From contig NZ_CP076718.1 of the NCBI RefSeq assembly GCF_011682235.2, forward strand, positions 3,334,400-3,398,399: 64,000 bases of DNA, written 5' to 3'. A model generated the notes under the pieces. That model saw only the letters and a list, made by a program, of their open reading frames with translations. It was not told the origin of the DNA and searched no databases. Positions 1-8,671 of this stretch are shown here, in pieces (positions within the stretch are counted from its first letter, which is position 1; every line of letters starts with the position of its first letter). The DNA is from Rhodocaloribacter litoris (lineage in GTDB: Bacteria; Bacteroidota; Rhodothermia; Rhodothermales; ISCAR-4553). Made by a program: the position numbers and the translations under genes.

Positions 1-23
1 GCGCCGTTCCAGAGGGCTTTCAT
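1..23 (-). CDS. Start of a DUF427-like protein (cut by window edge)
   Basis: An ATG on the minus strand at position 23 opens a frame reading MKALWNG before the window ends. Proteins of the DUF427 family commonly begin MKA(I/L)WNG, and the start lies 70 bases downstream of the photolyase stop on the same strand. Only seven residues are visible, so the family assignment is a recognition of the opening motif and no more. Confidence 0.3.
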
Positions 24-93
24 GGGCGTGGGGGGATGGGGTGAGGGGAGTCGTTCAACGCGAGAGGGCGCGGGGGCGTTTCGGCCGGAGCCA

Positions 94-1518
94 TCATTTG
101 ACGCGTTCGTAAGCGTCGAGCGCCCGCTGCCGGGCCTCGGCGTGGTTCACCATCGGCGCCGGGTACGTCTCCCCGAGCCGGACGCCCGCCTTCGCCAGCA
201 CCGCCGCCCCGGCTTCCCAGGGGGCGTGGAGGGCCCTGTCCTGCACGTCCTTCAGTTCCGGCACCCACCGGCGGACGTAGGCTCCGTCGGGATCGTGACG
301 GCGGCCCTGCGCGACGGGGTTGAAGATGCGGAAGAAGGGCTGGGCGTCCGCGCCCGAGCCGGCGGACCATTGCCACCCGAGGGTGTTGTTGGCCAGGTCG
401 GCATCGACCAGCGTGTCCCAGAACCAGCGAGCGCCCTCCTGCCAGGGGATGAGCAGGTCTTTCGTCAGAAACGAGGCCACGATCATCCGCACGCGGTTGT
501 GCATCCATCCCGTGTGCCAGAGCTGTCGCATCCCGGCATCCACGATGGGGAAGCCCGTCCGGCCCCGCTGCCAGCGGTGCAGGGCGTCGTCGTCGTCGCG
601 CCAGGGGAAGGCGTCGAACTTCTCCTGAAGGGGCCGGTCGGTCGTGTGGGGGAAGTGGTGGAGGAGGTGGTATCCGAACTCGCGCCAGCCCAGCTCGCGG
701 AGGAACGCTTCGCCGGCGTCCTGCTCGCCGGTCTCCGCAATCCGGTTCCGGACGGCGTGCCACACCTGCCGGGGGCTGATCTCGCCGTGGGCCAGGTGGG
801 GTGAGAGGCGCGATGTGCCGGGGCGGTCCGGCCGGTCGCGGCCTTCGGGGTAGGCCGCCAGGGTGTCGTCGAGGAAGGCCTCGAGGCGGGCGCGGGCGCC
901 GTCCTCACCCGGCGTCCAGGCTTCGCGCAGCCCGCCGGCCCAGTCGATCTCGGGCAGGAGGCCCAGGGCGTCGACCGGGAGCGTCTCGGGCCACGTGGCA
1001 GGGGTGTGGTCGGGGGTGAGGTCCGGGACCGGCAGGGGGGCGGAGACCTCCACGGTGGCCTTCATCTTCTTCCAGAACGGCGTGAAGACCCGGTAGGGAT
1101 CGCCGGCGTTCGTGCGGACGGCATCCGGGTCGTGCAGGAGCCGCCCGCCGAAGCGCGCCACCGTGATGCCTTCCCGTTTGAGGCTTTTCGCCAGGCGCTC
1201 GTCGCGCCGGCGGAGGGCTGGTTCGTAGCGGGCCGTCCAGTAGACGGCCGTGGCGCCGGTCTCGTCGAGCAGGGCGCGCAGGGTCTCGGCGGCGGGACCG
1301 CGGCGGAGGATCAGGCGCAGGCCCTTTCCGCGCAGAGCTTCGTCCAGGCGCCGCAGGCTGTGATGGAGCCACCACCGGCGGGCGGCCCCCGGCGGCCACG
1401 CGCCGTGCTCTTCGGGCGACCAGATAAACACCGGGAGAACGGGTCCGTCCGCGGCCGCCTGCGTCAGAGCCGGGTGGTCGCAAAGGCGGAGATCGTCGTG
1501 GAACCAGACGATGGTCAT
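94..1518 (-). CDS. phrB: Deoxyribodipyrimidine photolyase (class I CPD type)
   Basis: This 474-residue flavoprotein should repair UV-induced cyclobutane pyrimidine dimers using blue light. The N-terminal antenna-binding domain starts MTIVWFHDDLRLCDHPAL. The C-terminal FAD-binding half carries the hallmarks of class I CPD photolyases: TSRLSPHLAHGEISPRQVW, the block GWMHNRVRMIVASFLTKDL (with the Asn that contacts flavin N5), and ANNTLGWQWSAGSGADAQP. Length matches the E. coli enzyme (472 residues). It is a soluble cytosolic protein. It follows the lipoprotein gene on the same strand with a 68-base gap, and the putative DUF427 gene lies downstream. A cryptochrome-like function is possible, but the motif set favours a repair enzyme. 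Confidence 0.95.
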   Translation of the reverse strand: MTIVWFHDDLRLCDHPALTQAAADGPVLPVFIWSPEEHGAWPPGAARRWWLHHSLRRLDEALRGKGLRLILRRGPAAETLRALLDETGATAVYWTARYEPALRRRDERLAKSLKREGITVARFGGRLLHDPDAVRTNAGDPYRVFTPFWKKMKATVEVSAPLPVPDLTPDHTPATWPETLPVDALGLLPEIDWAGGLREAWTPGEDGARARLEAFLDDTLAAYPEGRDRPDRPGTSRLSPHLAHGEISPRQVWHAVRNRIAETGEQDAGEAFLRELGWREFGYHLLHHFPHTTDRPLQEKFDAFPWRDDDDALHRWQRGRTGFPIVDAGMRQLWHTGWMHNRVRMIVASFLTKDLLIPWQEGARWFWDTLVDADLANNTLGWQWSAGSGADAQPFFRIFNPVAQGRRHDPDGAYVRRWVPELKDVQDRALHAPWEAGAAVLAKAGVRLGETYPAPMVNHAEARQRALDAYERVK

Positions 1519-1586
1519 GGGCGGGTGCGGCTCAGTGGAGGGGGACGGTAGTACGCGCCAGCCCCCTCAGGTTTCACCCGGTCCGG

Positions 1587-2483
1587 TCAACCCGCGAGGC
1601 GGAAGGCGAGCACGTCGGCCAGGTGGCCGTCGCCGGGGAGGAGGTACAGCCGGTCGTCGTGGAAGGCGAGGCCTTCGCGGGTGAGCAGCAGGCCCGCCGC
1701 CGTGCGCCCGGCGTCGATGCGGTGGACGAGCCGCCACCGCACCGGGTCGATCAGGTCGATCATGCCCCGGTACGGGTTCCGGTAGCCCCCGCAGAGCAGG
1801 TGCTCGGCCACGACCTGGCAGTCCTGGTAGGCCACACCGGTGGGACTGGCGACCCGTTCGAGGAGGTTGCCCGCGTGGTCCCAGACGTAGAAGTGCTTCG
1901 AGTTCCAGTCGGTGCCGTAGAGGCGGCCCTGCCCGTCGGCGGCCACCAGGCTAACATGGTGGGGGACGACGAAGCTGTGTGCGACGCGCAGGTCGTCCGG
2001 CCGGAGGGCGAGGATGCGCGTGGCGCCATGCCGGTCGTAGGTGGCGTTCGGGACCCAGAGCCAGCGGCCGTCGAACGACAGGCCGCCGGGGTGGATGCGG
2101 GCGGCCTCGGTCAGGTCGACGCGCTGCGTGGGCCGTCCGGTGTCGCGGCGGACGCGGAAGAGCCAGCCGCGTCGCCGCCAGAGGTCGACGGCCGTGATGA
2201 AAAATGCGGTGTCCGTCACGACGAGCCCCTGCGTGTGGTGTGCCGGGAAGTGCAGGGGCAGCCGTTCCGGGCGATGCAGGCGAGGCGTGCCGGTGCCGAA
2301 CACATCGCGGAGGAGGGCCGTCGCCGCACCATCCGCATTGCCTCGGGCCTGCGTGCCGGACTCCGGCGACCACGCGGCGAAGCGGTAAGCGTCTTCCGTG
2401 GGCAGGAGGCGGGGAGACGCGCACTGTGCGACCAGCAAGAGCGCCAGCAGGCAGGGTGTCGAGCGGAGGGCTGGTGCCGGCAT
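1587..2483 (-). CDS. Secreted beta-propeller-like protein, probable lipoprotein (DUF6454-like)
   Basis: A 298-residue exported protein of unknown function. Residues 5-21 form a hydrophobic signal ending in LVAQC. This could be a lipobox with Cys21 as the acylated residue, although Gln at -1 is atypical, so cleavage by ordinary signal peptidase is an alternative. The mature part has spaced blocks such as THHTQGLVV-like, GGLSFDGRWLWVPNATYDRH and DGQGRLYGTDWNSKHFYVW, reminiscent of blades in a beta-propeller and of proteins annotated DUF6454. No catalytic residues are recognisable. It sits alone between the pilin-like cluster's terminator and the photolyase. The family link is from memory and should be treated as tentative. 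Confidence 0.6.
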   Translation of the reverse strand: MPAPALRSTPCLLALLLVAQCASPRLLPTEDAYRFAAWSPESGTQARGNADGAATALLRDVFGTGTPRLHRPERLPLHFPAHHTQGLVVTDTAFFITAVDLWRRRGWLFRVRRDTGRPTQRVDLTEAARIHPGGLSFDGRWLWVPNATYDRHGATRILALRPDDLRVAHSFVVPHHVSLVAADGQGRLYGTDWNSKHFYVWDHAGNLLERVASPTGVAYQDCQVVAEHLLCGGYRNPYRGMIDLIDPVRWRLVHRIDAGRTAAGLLLTREGLAFHDDRLYLLPGDGHLADVLAFRLAG

Positions 2484-2582
2484 GGAGGTTGGAGGCCTGT
2501 TCCGTTTTGCGCAGGAAGCTAGGCCGGCCGTATTAGGGGAGGTTAAAAAAGGTGTTAGGCAAGCTTGATGGATGGCAACGGG

Positions 2583-2623
2583 AGAAAAAGAAACCGGCAG
2601 GCCTGCACGGGGCGGCCTGCCGG
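2583..2623 (-). terminator. Rho-independent terminator of the pilin-like cluster
   Basis: A perfect 10-bp inverted repeat (CCGGCAGGCC at 2594-2603, GGCCTGCCGG at 2614-2623) is followed on the minus strand by a T-rich run (complement of 2583-2593). It lies 28 bases beyond the stop of the gene ending at 2652, so it should end the transcript of the three pilin-like genes. Confidence 0.88.
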
Positions 2624-2651
2624 TCCGTATGAGCCGGGCTTCGTATGCGGC

Positions 2652-3788
2652 TTATGTGCCGGAGGCGGGGATCATCCGGACCTCGATGACCTGGTCGCTG
2701 AAGTCCGGCATGTGGCCGTAGTCGCGCAGGCGCCAGTAGCCGCGTGCATCCGTTTCCGTCCAGCCCGTGCCACCGTAAGTTTTCTTCTTGTTATTCCACT
2801 GTGTGGTGCCGTATCCGTTCTGTTTGACGTCTTCGAGCTTTTTCTTGTCGAAGATCAGGTCTTCGAACGCGATGCGCCAGGTGCCCGGGTTGTAGGGGTT
2901 TTCCTGTATCATCGTGTATTCGCCCTCTTCGAGGTCCTTGAGGTCGGACGTGCCCAGCACCAGGGCTTCACGCGTGTATTCGAACATCGGGTCGTCGATG
3001 GTGACGCTCGTGTCGTTGCGTTTCTCGCAGTTGAAGTCGGCGTCGACGGCCAGGATGAAGTTGATGCGTTCGCCGGGGTTGATCACGGTCGAGTAGGTAG
3101 CCATGGCGCCGTCGCGGTTGTTGCCCGGGGCAAAGATCAGCTCGGGTTCGAGGAGGGTCCAGGCGCCGTTCCCCTTGGGCGTTTTCTTTTCGTCGTCGAC
3201 GCTGGGGTCGCTGTCTTCGCCCTCTTTCGAGCCGCCGGGGTTGCTCGAGTCCACGCCGTCTTCGTTGTTGCCATGCCCGTTGTTACCCTTGGGGACCATA
3301 CGCTGGAGGAAGATGGCGGAGCAGTAGCCGGCCATCGACTCCAGGAACTCGACCTCCAGGGTGCTCGGTTCCTCCACTTCGAGGATGCCGTCACCCAGGA
3401 TGCCGCCGTCTTCGAGTTTTTCCGAGTGCACCTCGTGCTCGTTGACCTCATAGAAGCCCGTCGACGAGACGCCGAAGCTGGCGGCGCTGGTCAGGTAGAT
3501 ACGGGCCTGGTAGTAGCCGCCCTGATAGGAGCCGGTGATGTAGCCCTGCTGCCCGTTGACCAGGTCGATGATTTCTTCCAGGGTTTTATTCGGATATTCC
3601 TTCTGCAGCTGCCGGGTACGTGAGAGCAGGGCATTGTGGCCCGAGCGGGCGATCTCACGCGCCACCAGCTGTCCCTGTCGTTCGGCCTGCCGGATGTCCG
3701 TCTGCACGCGCGACTGGTTGTTCTGGAGCAAGATGGTGCTGCTCCCGACGATGGTGGCAGCCACCAGAAGTATTGCAAGCTTGCCCAT
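2652..3788 (-). CDS. Pilin-like membrane-anchored protein (PilX-like), third gene of cluster
   Basis: A 378-residue protein starting MGKLAILLVAATIVGSSTILL, a single N-terminal hydrophobic helix followed by a charged amphipathic stretch (RVQTDIRQAERQGQLVAREIARSGHNA). This is the architecture of minor pilins and pseudopilins. The usual prepilin peptidase site (Gly before Phe/Met with Glu at +5) is not present. Residues about 180-220 are a low-complexity Asn/Gly/Asp/Glu/Ser-rich insert. The start is well supported by GGAGG about 8 bases upstream. It is the last of three co-directional genes with short gaps (71 and 27 bases) and precedes a strong terminator. Its role is probably in an envelope fibre or secretion pseudopilus. 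This is an inference from architecture only. Confidence 0.6.
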   Translation of the reverse strand: MGKLAILLVAATIVGSSTILLQNNQSRVQTDIRQAERQGQLVAREIARSGHNALLSRTRQLQKEYPNKTLEEIIDLVNGQQGYITGSYQGGYYQARIYLTSAASFGVSSTGFYEVNEHEVHSEKLEDGGILGDGILEVEEPSTLEVEFLESMAGYCSAIFLQRMVPKGNNGHGNNEDGVDSSNPGGSKEGEDSDPSVDDEKKTPKGNGAWTLLEPELIFAPGNNRDGAMATYSTVINPGERINFILAVDADFNCEKRNDTSVTIDDPMFEYTREALVLGTSDLKDLEEGEYTMIQENPYNPGTWRIAFEDLIFDKKKLEDVKQNGYGTTQWNNKKKTYGGTGWTETDARGYWRLRDYGHMPDFSDQVIEVRMIPASGT

Positions 3789-3859
3789 AGTAGTTCCTCC
3801 GTGCGGTAACGTGACTTGATCAAAGGTTCAGGATGGTCGGACGTCGGGGGCGAAGGGGA

Positions 3860-4492
3860 TCAGTTGGGAATGAGGAGGGTGGACCCGTAGTAGACGCGCC
3901 GGATGGCGGTAGTGGCCGTCTCGAAGGGGGTCACCATGAAGAAGCGGACCCGCGTGTTGCGGATCGCCTTCGGGTCGGCCGTGGCCGCGGCGACCGGGTC
4001 GGCCACGGGGACCGCGTCGCCGTTGAGCATCTCGATTTTGAAAAATCCGAGTGCCGGAGCACTGCCGCCGCTCGCTTTCCAGGGGCCGCCGTCGACCCGG
4101 AAGGACCGGGCGATCCGGTACACGTCCAGGGTGTCTCCCCCGGTGATGCGGCTGCCCATTTTTTTCAGCTCGTAGCGCGTTTCGATGCGGAAGGTGTCCG
4201 GGGGGATGACGCTGGTATCGAGCGAGTCCCGGAAGAAGCTGAAGGTGGTGGTCACGCCGGCCGAGTCGACCGGGTTGGTGAAGGGAATCGTCTTCGTCAG
4301 GTCCATGTTTTCGCCGATCTGGAGGAGGTCCTCCTCCAGCCAGGTGGCCAGGTTCGAAGCCTGGTTCTTGACCATGTACGTGGAGGTTTGCTCGATGCTC
4401 ATGCCGGTGAGGCGCATCTGGAGCATGAGCAGCATCATCATCACGGTGGCGCCCACCAGGGCGGCGCTGAGGTGGTCGAAGATCAGGTTCAT
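3860..4492 (-). CDS. Pilin-like membrane-anchored protein (GspJ/PilW-like), second gene of cluster
   Basis: A 210-residue protein with a hydrophobic N-terminal helix (residues about 9-27, SAALVGATVMMMLLMLQMRL) and a beta-rich C-terminal domain. The segment after the helix (IEQTSTYMVKNQASNLATWLEEDLLQIGENM) resembles the helical spine and following region of GspJ/PilW minor pseudopilins. There is no recognisable prepilin leader. The gene is 27 bases from the upstream member and 71 from the downstream one, so the three are almost certainly co-transcribed. No enzyme motif is present. The function is unassigned beyond the likely membrane-anchored, outward-facing topology. Confidence 0.55.
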   Translation of the reverse strand: MNLIFDHLSAALVGATVMMMLLMLQMRLTGMSIEQTSTYMVKNQASNLATWLEEDLLQIGENMDLTKTIPFTNPVDSAGVTTTFSFFRDSLDTSVIPPDTFRIETRYELKKMGSRITGGDTLDVYRIARSFRVDGGPWKASGGSAPALGFFKIEMLNGDAVPVADPVAAATADPKAIRNTRVRFFMVTPFETATTAIRRVYYGSTLLIPN

Positions 4493-4519
4493 CGGTGCCA
4501 GGGCGGAAGGTGAAGGCCG

Positions 4520-5068
4520 TCAGAATTCATAGGCGAACACGCGTGAGAGCCGGACCGGCTCGTTCAGGAACGGGGTGCGGTCGATGCCCGGCCAGGTGTC
4601 CTGCACGCTTACGGTCACGGCTTTGTGGAAGGTGGGGGCGTCGTGGCGCTCGAAGTTCTCATCGACGTACATCACCTCCACGTCCAGCGTGAAGTACAGG
4701 GTGTCGGTGCCCATCGGGAACGGGACGGTGGCCGTTTGCATGCGGTGGAAGTCGTCGATGTCGTCGCAGACGTCGCCGCCGAGCCCGAAGACGCTGCAGG
4801 CGCGCCCGGTGGTGAAGTGTTCCTGGGCCGTGTTGAACGAAAAGAGATCGACGTCCGACAGCGTGCGGGTGACCGTGCTGTCCAGGACGGCCTGGTCGAA
4901 CGCACGGGTGCGGATGATCTCCATGGCTTCGAGGGCGACGGAGCCGGCCATCTCCTCGATCTCGCGGGCGATGTCGCGTTGTTGCATGAAGACGTGCTGG
5001 CGCTGCACGCTGACCGAGTACGTGGTCATCAGCATCATCGCGACGAAAGCGAGCAGGGTCTGCGGCAT
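4520..5068 (-). CDS. Pilin-like membrane-anchored protein (PilV-like), first gene of cluster
   Basis: A 182-residue protein beginning MPQTLLAFVAMMLMTTYSVSVQRQ, a hydrophobic helix starting almost at the first residue, then an amphipathic helix (DIAREIEEMAGSVALEAMEIIRTRAF) and a globular C-terminal part with two cysteines (GRACSVFGLGGDVC) that could form a disulfide. The pattern fits a minor pseudopilin that lacks a leader peptide. It is the promoter-proximal gene of the cluster and has a 409-base upstream region with several inverted repeats. I recognise no specific family. Confidence 0.55.
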   Translation of the reverse strand: MPQTLLAFVAMMLMTTYSVSVQRQHVFMQQRDIAREIEEMAGSVALEAMEIIRTRAFDQAVLDSTVTRTLSDVDLFSFNTAQEHFTTGRACSVFGLGGDVCDDIDDFHRMQTATVPFPMGTDTLYFTLDVEVMYVDENFERHDAPTFHKAVTVSVQDTWPGIDRTPFLNEPVRLSRVFAYEF

Positions 5069-5477
5069 GGCTTCTCAGAAAGAACGGGACGGAGGATCGT
5101 GGAACGGGATGAGGCCGTCGGGTGCCGTGCCTGGCGACGGGGATACCGTTGCTAAGTTCGGGGATCGTCGCGGCCGGAAACGGGCTTAAACCCGAAGGGT
5201 ACCTTTTTGTGACAGGGCTTTTCTCCGGATGACGTCGCCGGCGCCGGCCCGTATCTCGGCAGCCGTCCGGGCGGCCGCGCCTGCGGTGCACGTGCGTGTC
5301 TGGCGGAACAGGGGGGTGCCGGCCGCTCCGGATCGTTTTTCGTTGCAGTACAGAGTATCTGGACGGGGTATCGGCCGGTCGTCCAAAAACTTAAGCGATC
5401 CTCGCGAAGGCTCGGGGGCGGGGCATCCGGGCCGGGGGAAGGGGCCGGAGGGGCGTCGCAGGGCGAGGCCGGTCGGG
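5069..5477. other. Intergenic region upstream of the pilin-like cluster
   Basis: This holds no convincing gene. On the minus strand, 5170-5220 contains GC-rich inverted repeats (for example CGGGTTTAAGCCCG) in what should be the 5' untranslated leader of the pilin-like genes. I compared it mentally with the c-di-GMP riboswitch consensus and could not match the conserved core. It may be a structured leader of unknown type. Confidence 0.3.
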
Positions 5478-6983
5478 TCAGAAGGGCCGGTTGGCGGCGA
5501 CGGGCTCCGCCAGCACGGCGCGCAGGGCGGCCTCGGCGTTGATGAGCCGTCCGACCCGTTCGGTGTCCTCGACGACGGTTCCGGTATCGTGGAGAAGGGT
5601 GTAGAGGTCCTCGGCCGTCAGGTCCGGGTCGAGGGCACGCAGCACGCCGGCGAGCCCGGCGACCAGGGGCGTGGCCATGGACGTGCCGCTGAGCGCGACG
5701 TAGGCGTCGTTCGGCTTGAGGGAGAGTATGTTGACGCCCGGGGCGGCCAGCGGGCGTTTCAGGCTGGTGTTGGTGTTCGAGAAGGGGGCCTTGCGCAGGT
5801 TTTCGTCGACGGCGGCCACCGTGATGACCCCCTCGACGTTCGAAGGCATGTGGTAGCGGGCGTCCTCGTTGGCGTTGCCCGCCGAGGCCACCACCACCGC
5901 GCCGCGCCGCCGGGCATATGCGATGGCGTCGACGATCACCTTGGGTGGGGTGGGGGCACGGTCGCCCAGCGAGAGCGAGATCACGTCGGCGCCGTCGCGG
6001 GCCGCGTCGATGATGGCCTGGGCGATCATTTCGAGGGTGCCCATGCCGGCCGCATTGAGGGCCTGGTAGCCGGCCACTTCCACGAACCGGCCTTCCCAGT
6101 TGAGTGAGGCGATGCCCACACCGTTGTTCGTGACGGCCCCGGCGAGGCCGGCACAATGGGTGCCGTGCCCGTGGGCGTCGCGGGCGGCCGGGCTCCGGTG
6201 AAAGGCTGCCTGCACGTCCTCATGGTTCCCGTCGACGCCGGTGTCCACGATGGCGATGCGGGCTTTTCGAACCGGTGTCCGGTCCCTGAGCAGGGCGTGT
6301 GCTTCGTGGGCGCGGATGGCGTCGAGGGCCCACTGACGGGCCACGAGCGGGTCGTTTTCCAGCACCGTCCGCGCGGAGGCGGCCGGCGCGCCGGCCGCCT
6401 CCGGCGGGGTGAGCCGGATCCACCGGTTCTCCTCCACGTGGTCCACGTTCTCTTCGTCGCCGCGCAGGGCCGTCATGAGCTCCGGAAGCGCGCGCGCCTC
6501 GACGTAGATCAGGAAGACCTGGGCCAGGTCCTCGTCGGTGTCCGGGGAGAGGCCCGGGAAGGCTCGCTCGTACCGGGCGCCGAAGCGTTCCAGCACCGGC
6601 ATCACTTCCTCGATCCGGTCATCCGGGCCGAGTTCGAGGAGGAAGGACGTCTCGGTGCCGGCCGGTTGCAGGCCCAGGAGGCGTGTTCCGCCGTAGAAGA
6701 GGCCGGCGAGGCCCAGGGCCAGCAGGCCGAGTGCGAGGAAGGGGCGTGCCGTCGCCTTTCGGGCGGCCGAGAGGCCCGCCGCCAGGAGCAGGCCGATCCC
6801 CACTTCAGCCGAGAGGGCGGTCACCGAGAGCAGCAGGTGTCGTCCGGAGAAGAGGTGCAACAGAATCGCCGTGCCGAACAGGACCAGGCTCAGCAGCGGC
6901 ACCAGGGGACGGCGGTGCTTCCCGGAGGCATCCCAGGCGAGCAAAAGCAGCGCAACGACGGTGAGGAAGGCGGTGACGTACAT
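5478..6983 (-). CDS. Membrane-anchored subtilisin-family (S8) serine protease
   Basis: A 501-residue protein. Residues about 1-105 contain three or four hydrophobic helices, a membrane anchor unusual for a subtilase. Residues about 110-190 resemble an I9-type propeptide/inhibitor domain. The S8 catalytic domain follows, with Asp247 (IVDTGVDGNH), His273 (GHGTHCAG), oxyanion Asn370 (SAGN) and Ser435 (SGTSMATP). All catalytic residues are present, so it should be an active endopeptidase on the outer side of the cytoplasmic membrane. Neighbours give no clear substrate. It could process envelope proteins, including those of the adjacent pilin-like cluster, but that is a guess from position. Confidence 0.9.
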   Translation of the reverse strand: MYVTAFLTVVALLLLAWDASGKHRRPLVPLLSLVLFGTAILLHLFSGRHLLLSVTALSAEVGIGLLLAAGLSAARKATARPFLALGLLALGLAGLFYGGTRLLGLQPAGTETSFLLELGPDDRIEEVMPVLERFGARYERAFPGLSPDTDEDLAQVFLIYVEARALPELMTALRGDEENVDHVEENRWIRLTPPEAAGAPAASARTVLENDPLVARQWALDAIRAHEAHALLRDRTPVRKARIAIVDTGVDGNHEDVQAAFHRSPAARDAHGHGTHCAGLAGAVTNNGVGIASLNWEGRFVEVAGYQALNAAGMGTLEMIAQAIIDAARDGADVISLSLGDRAPTPPKVIVDAIAYARRRGAVVVASAGNANEDARYHMPSNVEGVITVAAVDENLRKAPFSNTNTSLKRPLAAPGVNILSLKPNDAYVALSGTSMATPLVAGLAGVLRALDPDLTAEDLYTLLHDTGTVVEDTERVGRLINAEAALRAVLAEPVAANRPF

Positions 6984-7257
6984 GAGGGCCGGGAAAAGTT
7001 CGTGCGTTCTGTCGCGGGGTCGATGCTCCGGCTACGAAGTGGTGGGACCGGGGGTTTCGGGCAGGCCCGATTCTCGTCGTCGGATACGGGGGTGTCCGGG
7101 ATCGGCCTGCAGCGGGAACCGGGAAAGCCCGGCATCATCGTCGGGTTGTGCGGCCTACCTTGCCGCTGGAACGATGCAAGGGATAAGTCGTGAGAAAAGA
7201 AAGTTGTAGGATCCGGAAGTGCCTGCCCGTGTCACCTAACCCTGCGAGGTAAGCGTC

Positions 7258-7728
7258 ATGCCTGTCCAGAAGCTGAAATCCTATCTCGATGCGAACGGCG
7301 TCAAGTACGTCACGATCAGCCATTCGCCGGCGTTCACGGCCCAGGAGGTCGCCGCGTCGGCCCACGTGCCGGGCCGGGAGATGGCCAAGACCGTCATGAT
7401 CAAGGTGGATGGCAAGATGGCCATGGCGGTGTTGCCGGCTACCTTCAAGGTCGATCTGGAGATGCTCCGGCAGGCGCTCGGGGCGCAAAACGTCGAGCTG
7501 GCCACGGAGGAGGAGTTCAAGGACCTCTTTCCGGACTGTGAGCTCGGGGCGATGCCGCCTTTCGGTAACCTGTACGGGATGGACGTCTTCATGGCGGCCA
7601 CCCTGGCCGAGGACGAGGAGATCGTCTTCAACGCCGGGACCCACACCGAGCTGATCCGGATGGCTTTCCCGGACTACGTGCGGCTGGTGAAGCCGGTGGA
7701 GCTTCAGTTTTCGCTGGTGACGGCCTGA
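7258..7728 (+). CDS. YbaK/ProX-type aminoacyl-tRNA deacylase domain protein
   Basis: A 156-residue single-domain protein of the YbaK/aminoacyl-tRNA-synthetase-associated superfamily, whose members hydrolyse mischarged aminoacyl-tRNAs in trans. Typical features are the N-terminal YLDANGVKYVTISHSPAFTAQEVAASAHVPG, the Lys in MAKTVMIKVDG that orients the substrate, and the C-terminal GTHTELIRMAFPDYVRLVKP. The length fits the stand-alone family. Which tRNA it edits (Pro, Ala or other) cannot be read from sequence. It is transcribed alone, convergent with the slipin gene 19 bases further on. Confidence 0.88.
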   Translation: MPVQKLKSYLDANGVKYVTISHSPAFTAQEVAASAHVPGREMAKTVMIKVDGKMAMAVLPATFKVDLEMLRQALGAQNVELATEEEFKDLFPDCELGAMPPFGNLYGMDVFMAATLAEDEEIVFNAGTHTELIRMAFPDYVRLVKPVELQFSLVTA

Positions 7729-7747
7729 GGATCCGGGCCGGGGGCGC

Positions 7748-8536
7748 TCATTCGGCCGGCGGTTTGTTCGAGGCGCCGGCATCCTCCGGGCGTTGCCGGA
7801 AGAAGGGGACGATCAGGTCGAGCGGGACGGGGAAGACCACGGTGGTGTTGTTCTCGGCCCCCACCTCGACGAGCGTCTGAAGAAACCGCATCTGCATGGC
7901 CATCGGATGTGCTTCGATGGTGCGGGCGGCCTCGCGCAGCCGGTTGGCGGCCTGGTATTCGCCCTCGGCGTGGATCACCTTGGCCCGTCGTTCGCGCTCG
8001 CTCTCGGCCTGTTTGGCCATGGCCCGCTTCATGTGTTCCGGCAGGTCGACGTGTTTGACCTCCACCAGCCCCACCTTGATGCCCCAGGGGTCGGTCTGCT
8101 GGTCGATGACCTCCTGCAGGTGCCGGTTGATCTTGTCGCGTTCGGCCAGCAGTTCGTCGAGCTCCACCTGGCCGACGATGCTGCGCAGCGTGGTCTGCGA
8201 GAGCTGGCTCGTCGCGTAGACGTAATCCTCGACCTCCAGGATCGCCTTCATCGGGTCGATCACGCGAAAGTAGACGACGGCGTTGACCTGCACGGAGACG
8301 TTGTCCAGGGTGATCACGTCCTGGGTGGGCACGTCCTGCACGATGACGCGGAGGCTGACGCGCATCAGCCGGTCGATGGGCCAGAAGACCATCAGGATAC
8401 CGGGACCTTTCGGTTCGGGAAGCACCCGGCCGAGCCGGAAGATGACGCCGCGCTCGTATTCGTAGAGGATGCGGATACAGCTGACGAAGTAGAGGGCTAT
8501 GACGCCCAGCGCGATACCAACGTATTGGAGTGTCAT
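7748..8536 (-). CDS. Slipin (stomatin/prohibitin, SPFH-domain protein)
   Basis: A 262-residue membrane scaffold protein. One N-terminal helix (residues about 4-24) is followed by an SPFH domain: [44 protein letters not shown], and [24 protein letters not shown]. The C-terminal coiled coil ([20 protein letters not shown]) is typical of slipins. Slipins are encoded next to, and act with, the membrane protease NfeD, and here the NfeD gene lies 135 bases upstream on the same strand. The pair probably organises membrane microdomains or clears damaged membrane proteins. Confidence 0.93.
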   Translation of the reverse strand: MTLQYVGIALGVIALYFVSCIRILYEYERGVIFRLGRVLPEPKGPGILMVFWPIDRLMRVSLRVIVQDVPTQDVITLDNVSVQVNAVVYFRVIDPMKAILEVEDYVYATSQLSQTTLRSIVGQVELDELLAERDKINRHLQEVIDQQTDPWGIKVGLVEVKHVDLPEHMKRAMAKQAESERERRAKVIHAEGEYQAANRLREAARTIEAHPMAMQMRFLQTLVEVGAENNTTVVFPVPLDLIVPFFRQRPEDAGASNKPPAE

Positions 8537-8671
8537 CGGCGTGGGGAGGTTGGTGGCGAGGAAATACCGGTTCGGCCGGGCCCTGCCGGCCCGGCAAGAC
8601 GTCTTTCGTGGAGCGTAGGACGGCGTGCGGGAAGGACGCCGGGGGCGGCGGGGCCGCTCGGACGGCCGGCG

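Noticed and set aside
5069-5230. c-di-GMP-I riboswitch before the pilin-like genes
   Set aside because: The conserved core around GGCAAACC and the tetraloop-receptor sequences could not be found, so only an unassigned structured leader is reported.
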